Assembly: GCA_905181615.1 (NCBI GenBank)
Contig: CAJIYH010000002.1
Coordinates: 372,001-436,000 of the forward strand
DNA length: 64,000 nt
Source: an uncultured Flavobacteriaceae bacterium
GTDB taxonomy: Bacteria > Bacteroidota > Bacteroidia > Flavobacteriales > Flavobacteriaceae
Direction of reading: 5' to 3'
Shown here piece after piece: positions 19,144-28,011 of the stretch. Within the stretch, counting starts at the first letter, position 1; every line of letters starts with the position of its first letter. Position numbers and translations under genes: made by a program. Under the pieces are notes generated by a model that was given only the letters and a program-made list of their open reading frames with translations, was not told the origin of the DNA and searched no databases.

Positions 19144-21267
19144 ATGGTTAATCTCAGATGTAATTTTTCATTTTTTTTCATTTTTTCATCAATCTTACTA
19201 TTTGCTCAAAACAAACTAGCTGATCAAGGCAGTCTATACCTTCAACAACACGCAAACAATCCTATTCATTGGAATCCATGGGGTGAAGAAGCTCTAGAAC
19301 GCGCTAAAATTGAACAGAAATTGATTATAGTTAGTGTAGGCTATTCTTCTTGTCATTGGTGTCATGTTATGGAGGAAGAGACTTTCCAAGATAATGATGT
19401 TGCAATTCAGATGAATTCAAATTTCATAAGTATAAAAGTAGACCGTGAAGAGCGCCCTGATATAGATGCACATTTCATGAAAGCACTTAAAACTATTTCA
19501 GGAAATGTAGGATGGCCTATGAATATAATAACGCTGCCAGATGGAAGTCCCATATGGGCTGGAACTTATGTTGATAAAACTCAATGGATATCAATCCTAA
19601 AGCAACTTCAATCTTTTTACAAAACACGTCCTTCAGATTTAAAAGATCACGCAAAAAAAATTGAACAAGGAATATCTAAAACACTTATAACTCCTGATTT
19701 TGTTAAGGAAAGTTCTTTTTCAAATGAGAGTATAGCTAATATAGTATCTGAAATTAGTCAGAAAATGGATATGAAACATGGGGGTTTTGGAGTTGGTGAG
19801 AAATTTATGTCACCTATTGTCTTGCAGTCTTTGCTGAGATACGCTGTTGAATTTGACATAAAAGAGATTAAAGAATTCCTGAAAAAATCTTTACAAAATA
19901 TTTCTTACGGTGGGGTTAATGATCAAATAGGAGGAGGATTTCATCGTTATTCAACGGACAGAAAATGGAAAATTCCACACTACGAGAAAATGCTTTACGA
20001 TAATGTTCAAATGTTGAGTTTGTATGCAAATTTTTATCAAGTTTTCAAGGATGAATTCTATAAAGAAGAAGCCTATAAGATCTTGAGCTTTCTTAATCGT
20101 GAAATGAAAGATCCTTCACTTTTGTTTTACTCTTCGATTGCAGCAGATAGTCAAGATATAAATGGTCTTATAAATGAGGGAGATTTTTACACCTGGTCCT
20201 TACAAGAGTTAAATAAGTCTCTAGGTAAAAATTTCAGTTGGTTTTCAGATTATTACAATATATCCAATGATGAAATATTGGATAGTAATAGGTTTATACC
20301 TTTTAAACAAACTAACGATTCTATTTTTGCTAATAAATATAACTGGTCTGAGGATTATTTTAAAAAACAGAAGAGAATTGTAAATGATAAATTATATCGT
20401 TTGAGAGAAAACAGACCTGCTCCTGTTGTAGATAAAAAGATTATATTTTCATGGAATGCTATTGCTATAAGGGGGTTGTTAGATTCTTATAAATCTTTTG
20501 AAGATTCAGTTTTTTTAGAACAGGCTGATCAAATGTTAAATGTTTTAATTTCAGAAAATTTATATAAAAATAAAAGAATTAAACACACTGTAAACTCCTC
20601 AGAGTCGCTTTTACTTCTTGAAGACTATGTTTTTTTAATTGATGCTTTAATTGGTTATTATGAGGTAACGGCAGACGAAAGTAAACTTTTTTTAGCCAAA
20701 GAATTAACGGACTTTACGCTAAATACATTTTCTTCTGAAGATGGAGTTTATTTAAAATTTTCAAAAGATAATAATCAATCAATTACTGGCTCAATGATTC
20801 AGCTTGAAGATAATTTATTACCATCAGCTAACAGTAAGATGGCCGAAAACCTATTTAAGCTAAATCACTTTTTTGGTATTCCAGAATTTAAATTACGTGC
20901 TGAAAAAATGACGTCTTTAATTCAGCCAATGTCATTTGAGGAACCATTAAAGCATGCTAATTGGTTACAATCTATATATAACTTTACGCTTCCTTTTTAT
21001 GAAATAGCTATTACAGGACCGTTAGCAATTGATAAAATGAATCTATTACTTCCCTTTTATATCCCCAATTCGGTTATTTCAACCTCTGCTTCTAAATCAG
21101 ATTTATATTTATTAAAAGACAGGCATGATCCAATTGAGACCTATTACTACGTGTGTGAAAATAATTTCTGTAAAATTCCAGTTCAAAATATTGACGAATT
21201 ATTTTCTTTACTAGACACCAAGGTGGAAGATTTAATTTATAACCCTAAATTTTTTAAAGAACAATAA
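19144..21267 (+). CDS. DUF255 thioredoxin-domain protein (YyaL / SSP411 family)
   Basis: NPIHWNPWGEEALERAKIEQKLIIVSVGYSSCHWCHVMEEETFQD; VDREERPDID; six-hairpin-type C-terminal region. Confidence 0.92.
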   Translation: MVNLRCNFSFFFIFSSILLFAQNKLADQGSLYLQQHANNPIHWNPWGEEALERAKIEQKLIIVSVGYSSCHWCHVMEEETFQDNDVAIQMNSNFISIKVDREERPDIDAHFMKALKTISGNVGWPMNIITLPDGSPIWAGTYVDKTQWISILKQLQSFYKTRPSDLKDHAKKIEQGISKTLITPDFVKESSFSNESIANIVSEISQKMDMKHGGFGVGEKFMSPIVLQSLLRYAVEFDIKEIKEFLKKSLQNISYGGVNDQIGGGFHRYSTDRKWKIPHYEKMLYDNVQMLSLYANFYQVFKDEFYKEEAYKILSFLNREMKDPSLLFYSSIAADSQDINGLINEGDFYTWSLQELNKSLGKNFSWFSDYYNISNDEILDSNRFIPFKQTNDSIFANKYNWSEDYFKKQKRIVNDKLYRLRENRPAPVVDKKIIFSWNAIAIRGLLDSYKSFEDSVFLEQADQMLNVLISENLYKNKRIKHTVNSSESLLLLEDYVFLIDALIGYYEVTADESKLFLAKELTDFTLNTFSSEDGVYLKFSKDNNQSITGSMIQLEDNLLPSANSKMAENLFKLNHFFGIPEFKLRAEKMTSLIQPMSFEEPLKHANWLQSIYNFTLPFYEIAITGPLAIDKMNLLLPFYIPNSVISTSASKSDLYLLKDRHDPIETYYYVCENNFCKIPVQNIDELFSLLDTKVEDLIYNPKFFKEQ

Positions 21268-21659
21268 AGGTCCATTTAATTTTAATTAAACTTCATAACT
21301 GCATTTGAGTTTTATATTTCATAAAACATCTAAAAGCTAAGCCCTAAAATAATTTCCAACACATATACGGAAAACATATTTTTATATATTTTTTTAATCA
21401 TAAAAAGATTAAAACAAAACTTAGGGAGAAAAACATCTGCTTTGTTCTTGAAAAAATTCTCTAACTTAGTCTTTAAATAAAAATCAAGTGTTAACGAAAT
21501 TATAAATAAAAACTAAACTAATTAATTAGACCAATGATAGCAACTTTTTATTTTTAATAGTTTTATTTTTTTAATTGATAAAATCATTAGAATCAATTAT
21601 TTATTATAGAATTTTTAAGGGTTTTTGAGTTTGATCTTGCAATAAGGACATATACTTTT

Positions 21660-21686
21660 AGTAGATAAAATCATTAGACTCGTCTA
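21660..21686 (+). promoter_or_regulatory. Shared motif copy upstream of nagB (AGTAGAT-N15-GTCTA)
   Basis: agtagataaaatcattagactcgtcta; partial direct repeat GATAAAATCATTAGA also at 21577-21591. Confidence 0.5.
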
Positions 21687-21765
21687 TATTTCTTTTATCG
21701 CAAATTCTCTTTTAATTACATTTGAAATCTATTAGTATGTGAAATGAAATTTATAACAAACATTG

Positions 21766-21797
21766 CTACATATTTTATTTTTTATGTAGGTTTTTTT
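21766..21797 (+). terminator. Hairpin with T-run inside the nagB leader
   Basis: CTACATA-N10-TATGTAG followed by g and seven Ts. Confidence 0.55.
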
Positions 21798-21810
21798 AAA
21801 ATTAAAAACT

Positions 21811-21885
21811 ACCCTTTCTAGTTAATTTGGTTTGTTTTGTATCAAACTCTAACAATTCATTTTAAGTTTATGAAAGGGTTTTTTT
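21811..21885 (+). promoter_or_regulatory. Second leader stem ending in a T-run (candidate attenuator)
   Basis: ACCCTTTC (21811-21818) complementary to GAAAGGGT (21872-21879), followed by Ts; inner GTTTG/CAAAC hairpin. Confidence 0.4.
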
Positions 21886-21938
21886 AAATTTTAATGTTTT
21901 TTGACTAAAACCTAAAATCTAAAATCTAAAACCTAAAA

Positions 21939-23839
21939 ATGAATAACTTAAAATATAAAATCCCGGTTCTATCGAAGTAAATCGATTAGAAAGACTTCAT
22001 AATTTAGTTTTTGATGATGTGAAAAAAGGGTCTAAAGCTATAGCTAAAGAAATTGGAGCATTAATAAAATTAAAACAATCTCAAAATAAATTATGTGTTT
22101 TGGGACTTGCTACAGGTTCCTCCCCTTTATCGGTTTACAGGGAATTAATTTCTCTTCATAATAACGGACTGAGTTTTAAAAATGTGGTCACATTTAACTT
22201 AGACGAGTACTTTTTGTTACCTCCTGAACACGTTCAGAGCTATCATAACTTTATGCATGAAAATTTATTTAATCACATAGATATCGACCCAAAAAATATT
22301 CATATCCCAAAAGGAAGCTTATCGCAATATGAAATAGACTTGTATTGTAAAGAATATGAACAAAAAATAATTGATCAAGGGGGTATCGATCTTCAAATAT
22401 TAGGAATTGGACGAACAGGTCATATTGGCTTTAATGAGCCCGGGTCTCACGCTAATTCTATAACTCGATTAGTAACTTTAGATCACATTACTCGTTTTGA
22501 TGCAGCCCCTGCTTTTAATGGGATTGAAAATGTCCCAAAAAAAGCAATTACTATGGGGATCAATACAATCTTAACTTCTAAAAGGATTATTTTGATGGCA
22601 TGGGGAAATAAAAAAGCTCATGTGGTATTGAAATCTATTGAAGGCAAAGTTGATCCAAATATTCCCTGTAGTTATCTGCAAAATCATAATAATGCAACTG
22701 TTGTTTTGGACAGCGAGGCAGCTTCTGATATAACAAGAATTAAGACACCATGGCTAGTAGATTCATGCAAATGGACCGACGATTTAATATGTAAAGCTGT
22801 TCTTTGGTTATGCAAAAAGACACAAAAGTCAGTTTTAAAATTAACTGATGAAGATTATAATATGTACGGTATGTCGGATCTTCTTAATGTTGAAAGAAAC
22901 TGCTATAAACTAAACATTAAAATTTTCAATAGACTTCAAAAAACAATAACAGGTTGGCCTGGTGGGAAAGAAAATGTCAATCAAGATAAGTACCCTGAAA
23001 GGAGTCAGCCGAAGATTAAAACCTGTATAATTTTTAGCCCACATCCAGATGATGATGTAATCTCCATGGGAGGAACACTTGATCGTTTAATTAGTCAGGG
23101 CCATAAAGTTCATGTAGTCTATCAAACCTCAGGAAGCATTGCAGTTAATAATCAGGACGTTCTTAAGTTTATTGAAGTATCTGAGTCAATTTTTGGTAAA
23201 ATACCAGATAAACTGGAAAAATTAAAAAGTGAATTAGGGAGTGAAAATGTTTCTTCCAAAGAATTGCTTGCCATTAAAGGGAAAATAAGGGAAAGTGAGG
23301 CAAGAGCTGCCGTGAGATATTTAGGATTAAAAGATAAAAACATTCATTTTTTAAATTTACCATTTTACGAGACAGGTAAAGCTGTAAAAAAACCTATTTC
23401 AATAGCTGATATAAAACCTACAGTTGATCTAATAAATAAAATTAAACCGCATCAAATATACGCTGCAGGAGACTTAGCTGATCCACACGGGACTCACAGA
23501 AAATGTTTAGATATAGTATTCGAATCTCTTAAAAAAATTAAAACAAAACCGTATGCATCAGATTGTTGGGTATGGTTATACCGAGGCGCTTGGATGGATT
23601 GGGATTTGCATGAGGTTCAAATGGCTATTCCTTTAAGTCCTTCTGAAGTTTTAAGAAAAAGAAAAGCTATTTTTTACCATCAAACCCAAAAAGATGGAGT
23701 TATTTTTCAGGGAGACGATAGAAGAGAGTTTTGGGTCAGAGCAGAGGATAGAAACCAATTAAACGCAAAAAAGTTTAATGATATTGGACTTGCTGATTAT
23801 GAAGCAATTGAATTGTTTAGAAGGTATAATTTTTTATAA
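21939..23839 (+). CDS. nagB: NagB-like glucosamine-6-phosphate deaminase fused to a PIG-L/LmbE-type deacetylase; frame break near 21968
   Basis: VLGLATGSSPLSVYREL, VVTFNLDEYFLL, ILGIGRTGHIGFNEPGS (deaminase); IIFSPHPDDDVISMGGTLDRLISQGHKVHVVYQTSG and DPHGTHRKC (PIG-L). ATG at 21939 reads MNNLKYKIP, then the frame shifts to GSIEVNRLERLHNLVFDDVKKGS. Confidence 0.9.
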
Positions 23840-23916
23840 AAAATAACCAATTATATATGGAAACATCCCCCAAAAGCTAATTGGTAGTTTTGTGTCATTA
23901 ATTGATATTATGAAAT

Positions 23917-25014
23917 TTACTTGATATCTATAAGTCCAAATTCAACAAACTTATCTATTAAAAAATCCGCATATCTTAAAAATCCTAAATCTGTAAAATG
24001 TACTCCATCAACCGTGCCTTCATTGTCGTTACCTATTGCATTTTTACTTTCAATATAAAAAATATTATTATAACCCTCAGAAATCATTTTTTGATATTCA
24101 GTTTTTAAAGCTAAATTCATTCCTCTTATCTCATTCTCTCTTTTTTCATCTAAAATTGGAGAAGTGGGGATAAAGTTTTCAACAAAAACGATAGGAGCTT
24201 CAGGATTATTTTCTCTTATAGTGTTTACTAAAGGAATTGTTTTATTGGTTACGTTTTCTTGATTTTCCATATTGGGCATACATTCTATGACATAGAATAG
24301 AGGTTTTGATTCCGACATTAATTTTGCTATGGGCTGTTCCATTCTTCCATTTCCGCTAAACCCAAAATTAATACAATCAAGGTCTAATTTTCTTGATATA
24401 ATGTTGGTATGAGCCATTCCTGGACGAGAGGCACAGCCACCTTGAGTTATACTGGTTCCGTAAAAAATGATTGGCTTATTTCTATTCTTTAAGGGTTTTT
24501 TAATTACACTATTTGAGTCAATACCAACTTCAATATTTACAACCCCATCATAAAGAGGTAGAAATATTTTAAACTCTCGCATCTCTTCTGACATATTATT
24601 TATTAGAGTAGATTCATTTTTAATTCCGTCTGGACGACCCGTATTAAGATATTGCCAGTTATCTTTATTCTTGAAATATAAATCAACTCCTTTAATTCCG
24701 GTTTCAGCCATATGGTTCATTTTAAGATTATTTAAAATTGTCCATTTAACATTTATACTCTTTGAATTAGAAAGAAAACGAATGGACATTCCTGCTGATG
24801 ATTTTGACAAATCCCAGACGGGTTCTCGAACAATCTCTTTATATGAAATAGGTAACCTGTCGTATCGATTCTCTTTGAGAGAGTCTGGGATTAGGGTGCC
24901 TTCAAGTCTAAAAAAATCCTTTCCAAAGTAGTTTATGTCTTTTGATATTAAAGAATAATTTTGTCCAAAAGAAACCAAAGGCCCTAACATTAAAAAAAAA
25001 AGTAGTTTTTTCAT
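23917..25014 (-). CDS. Secreted SGNH/GDSL hydrolase with N-terminal beta-sandwich-like domain
   Basis: Signal MKKLLFFLMLGPLVSFGQ; IIFYGTSITQGGCASRPGMAHTNIISRKLDLDCINFGFSGNGRME; DGVHFTDLGFLRYADFL. Confidence 0.88.
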   Translation of the reverse strand: MKKLLFFLMLGPLVSFGQNYSLISKDINYFGKDFFRLEGTLIPDSLKENRYDRLPISYKEIVREPVWDLSKSSAGMSIRFLSNSKSINVKWTILNNLKMNHMAETGIKGVDLYFKNKDNWQYLNTGRPDGIKNESTLINNMSEEMREFKIFLPLYDGVVNIEVGIDSNSVIKKPLKNRNKPIIFYGTSITQGGCASRPGMAHTNIISRKLDLDCINFGFSGNGRMEQPIAKLMSESKPLFYVIECMPNMENQENVTNKTIPLVNTIRENNPEAPIVFVENFIPTSPILDEKRENEIRGMNLALKTEYQKMISEGYNNIFYIESKNAIGNDNEGTVDGVHFTDLGFLRYADFLIDKFVEFGLIDIK

Positions 25015-25070
25015 AATATTTAATTTATAAATTTAAATTTACAAAACTGTTGTAGGGTAAAATTAAAAAT

Positions 25071-25097
25071 TAGACAAGTTTAAGTTTCTTGTATACT
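25071..25097 (-). promoter_or_regulatory. Shared motif copy upstream of the SGNH hydrolase
   Basis: Reverse complement agtatacaagaaacttaaacttgtcta, 57 bp upstream of the ATG. Confidence 0.5.
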
Positions 25098-25639
25098 AAA
25101 TCGTACCTCTCTTAAATCAATTTTTGATAGTTTTATGATGTATCATAAAAACAAACGTTAACAAATGACATACAATTATTAACATTAAAATCTAATTTGC
25201 TTCAATTTTCAAGATTTTCAAATAGAACTTCACCACAGATTTGGAAACAACTCTTTTGTCGTTCAATTGAGTGTTGCTTTCTTCACAACTATAGAGGGTA
25301 AGGTATTGATTTCTATGTTTTGTGGGTTTTTTTTAAATGGGGGGGGTAGGTAGGAGATCGAAATTGAAAAGTTCATTTTAAAAAAAATCGTGAGCCTTTT
25401 AAATTTTGAGCCTCAATTCACATCAATCAAAAAATCACGATCATTTATTAATTCAGGGGCTGTAAATTAGATAGATTATTTGATGTCATTGCTATAATAT
25501 GTCAAATCCCTAAACTAGCTAAAAGGGTTAGTTTAGTTGAAGTAAATGAATGTCATATGTATAGAACAACCTATTTTACTTACCTCAATGAGGTATAATG
25601 GGGTTTATCATTACATGTTACTACGACAAGATAATTAGT

Positions 25640-25935
25640 GAAGACAATAATTAATAATAAATTAAACGAAGCTTTAAAGAATTTAGACTGTGCAGGTATA
25701 GACAAATACAATCAGCTAAATGAATTACAAATATCTAAAAGTTCACCAGATGCAGTATTTATGGGAGATTCGATAACAGAAGGCTAGAGTATTTTTGCCA
25801 GAATTTTTTTCTAATAACAATTTTATAAATAGGGGTATTGGTGGACAAACAACATCACAAATGCTCATCCGATTTAGACAAGATGTTATTAATTTAAAAC
25901 CCAAAAGTGTTGCTATACTAGCAGGTGTATTTAAA
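25640..25935 (+). pseudogene. Decayed SGNH hydrolase fragment (paralogue of 6730-7455)
   Basis: SSPDAVFMGDSITEG* then frameshifted LPEFFSNNNFINRGIGGQTTSQMLIRFRQDVINLKPKSVAILAG; nonsense codon, frameshift and truncation. Confidence 0.88.
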
Positions 25936-26031
25936 GGTTTATTAAATTGAACAACCACATCTAAATTTTAACAAAATTTCGTTTAAAACACATTTATTTT
26001 TACCTCTTTATTTTTGACATTTTTATTTTTT

Positions 26032-26060
26032 AGTATACGTAATTATTAGACTCGTCTAAT
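26032..26060 (+). promoter_or_regulatory. Shared motif copy upstream of the GMC operon, with 7-2-7 palindrome ATTAGACtcGTCTAAT
   Basis: agtatacgtaattattagactcgtctaat. Confidence 0.5.
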
Positions 26061-26147
26061 TTGTTTTATGTGGATATTTATTTTAATTAAATTTAATTTA
26101 ATAAATTACTGTTAACAAAATAAAATACCACCTAATGTGTGCAGCAC

Positions 26148-26276
26148 AAGGACATGATAAAAAAGAGTTCTGGGTTAGAGTCGAAGACAGGGATAACTCA
26201 AACGCAAAGAAATTTATTGCTATTACTGATTATGAGATAATTGAACTTTTAAACGATATAATTTTTTATAAAAAAA
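26148..26276 (+). pseudogene. 3'-terminal remnant of a NagB-PIG-L gene
   Basis: QGHDKKEFWVRVEDRDNSNAKKFIAITDYEIIELLNDIIFYK versus intact QGDDRREFWVRAEDRNQLNAKKFNDIGLADYEAIELFRRYNFL. Confidence 0.85.
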
Positions 26277-26289
26277 CTATTAATTGAAT

Positions 26290-28008
26290 ATGGAAATAAT
26301 TGAAAACACTAAACATTATGATGTAATAATTGTTGGGTCTGGTGCAGGTGGAGGTATGGCTACAAAAGTTTTAGCAGACTCAGGATTAAAGGTTGCTGTT
26401 ATTGAAGCTGGCCCTCATTTTGATCCAGCAAACCCAGATCAGCAAACTCAATTTAAATGGGCTCATGAATCTCCTAGAAGAGGAGCAGGTACTCAAAGAG
26501 ATTTTGGGGAATATGATATGGCCTATGGAGGCTGGGATATCGAAGGAGAACCTTACAACAGAATCGGAGACACTGAGTTTGACTGGTATCGATCAAGGAT
26601 GTTAGGAGGTAGAACTAATCATTGGGGCCGTATTTCTCTTCGCTTTGGTCCGAATGATTTTAAAAGTAAAGATAAAGATGGTCTAGGAGAGAACTGGCCA
26701 ATTGGTTATGAAGACATAAAACCTTATTATGATAAAGTAGATAAGCTTATTGGTGTTTTTGGAACCAAAGAAAACATGTATAACGATCCAGATGGATTTT
26801 TCCTCCCCCCCCCAAAACCAAGACTTCACGATTTATTTTACATAAATGGCGCAAGAAAGTCAAACGTAAAAGTAATGCCTTCAAGACTTTCGGTTTTAAC
26901 CAAAAGAATTAATTCAGAAAGAGGTGTTTGTTTTTACTGTGGTCAATGCAACAGGAGCTGTTCTGTTTATGCAGATTTCTCATCAGGATCTTGTTTAATT
27001 TTTCCCGCACAAAAAAGTGGCGGTCAGATAGACTTGTATGTAGATAGCATGGTACATCGTGTAGATGTTGATCAAAATGGAAAAGCATCTGGGGTTTCTT
27101 ATATAAATAAAAAAGATCGTTTGGAGTATCGTCTTAAATCTAAGGTTGTTGTTTTAGCTGCTTCTGCCTGTAGTAGTGCTCGAATTTTATTAAATTCTAA
27201 ATCAACCCAACACCCAAATGGTTTGGGTAATAGTAGTGACTTGATAGGGAAGTATCTTCATGATTCAACAGGTACGGACAGAGCTGTTTTTATTCCAAAA
27301 TTAATGGATCGAAAGACCTACAACGAAGATGGCGTGGGTGGAATGCACGTTTATTCTCCATGGTGGTTAGATAACAAGAATTTAGATTTTCCAAGAGGAT
27401 ATCATATTGAAGTTTGGGGAGGTTTGGGTATGCCTTCTTATGGGACTGGTTTTGATCCAAACCTTCTAAACGAACACCTTGGATTACCCGTTGGAGGATA
27501 TGGAAATTCTCTCCGCCAAGATGTTAAAAAGTTTTATGGTTCAGTCCTGGGTATGTCTGGCCGGGGAGAGTCGATTGCTCAAAAAGATAACTATTGTGAA
27601 ATTGACCCAACTCAGGTAGATCAATTCGGTATTCCAGTTTTAAGATTTAATTACCATTGGTCAGATTTTGAGCGAAAACAAGCTAAACATATGCACGACA
27701 CCTTTGAAGAGATTGCTCATAATATGGGAGGGATTGTTCTAGGGGATAAGCCAGGAAAAGATAAAAATTTTGGACTTAACGCTCCAGGTAGAATAATACA
27801 TGAAGTTGGTACAACACGAATGGGAAGTGATCCGAAAACTTCAGTAGTGAACGAGTTTGAGCGACTACATGATGTGGAGAATGTATTTATTGTAGATGCA
27901 GGTCCTTTTGTTTCTCAGGCTGATAAAAACCCAACCTGGACAATTTTAGCCCTATCATGGAGAACAGCAGATCATATAATAGATCAATTTAAAAAACAAA
28001 ATTTTTAA
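26290..28008 (+). CDS. GMC-family FAD-dependent oxidoreductase
   Basis: YDVIIVGSGAGGGMATKVLADSGLKVAVIEAG; MLGGRTNHWGRISLR; C-terminal NVFIVDAGPFVSQADKNPTWTILALSWRTADHI; internal CFYCGQCNRSC. The track start at 26284 is TTG; ATG at 26290 is preferred. Confidence 0.92.
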   Translation: MEIIENTKHYDVIIVGSGAGGGMATKVLADSGLKVAVIEAGPHFDPANPDQQTQFKWAHESPRRGAGTQRDFGEYDMAYGGWDIEGEPYNRIGDTEFDWYRSRMLGGRTNHWGRISLRFGPNDFKSKDKDGLGENWPIGYEDIKPYYDKVDKLIGVFGTKENMYNDPDGFFLPPPKPRLHDLFYINGARKSNVKVMPSRLSVLTKRINSERGVCFYCGQCNRSCSVYADFSSGSCLIFPAQKSGGQIDLYVDSMVHRVDVDQNGKASGVSYINKKDRLEYRLKSKVVVLAASACSSARILLNSKSTQHPNGLGNSSDLIGKYLHDSTGTDRAVFIPKLMDRKTYNEDGVGGMHVYSPWWLDNKNLDFPRGYHIEVWGGLGMPSYGTGFDPNLLNEHLGLPVGGYGNSLRQDVKKFYGSVLGMSGRGESIAQKDNYCEIDPTQVDQFGIPVLRFNYHWSDFERKQAKHMHDTFEEIAHNMGGIVLGDKPGKDKNFGLNAPGRIIHEVGTTRMGSDPKTSVVNEFERLHDVENVFIVDAGPFVSQADKNPTWTILALSWRTADHIIDQFKKQNF

Positions 28009-28011
28009 GAA

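Noticed and set aside
25743-25958. Minus ORF 71 aa
   Set aside because: Antisense of the SGNH pseudogene; the equivalent antisense ORF (6870-7112) exists over the intact gene.
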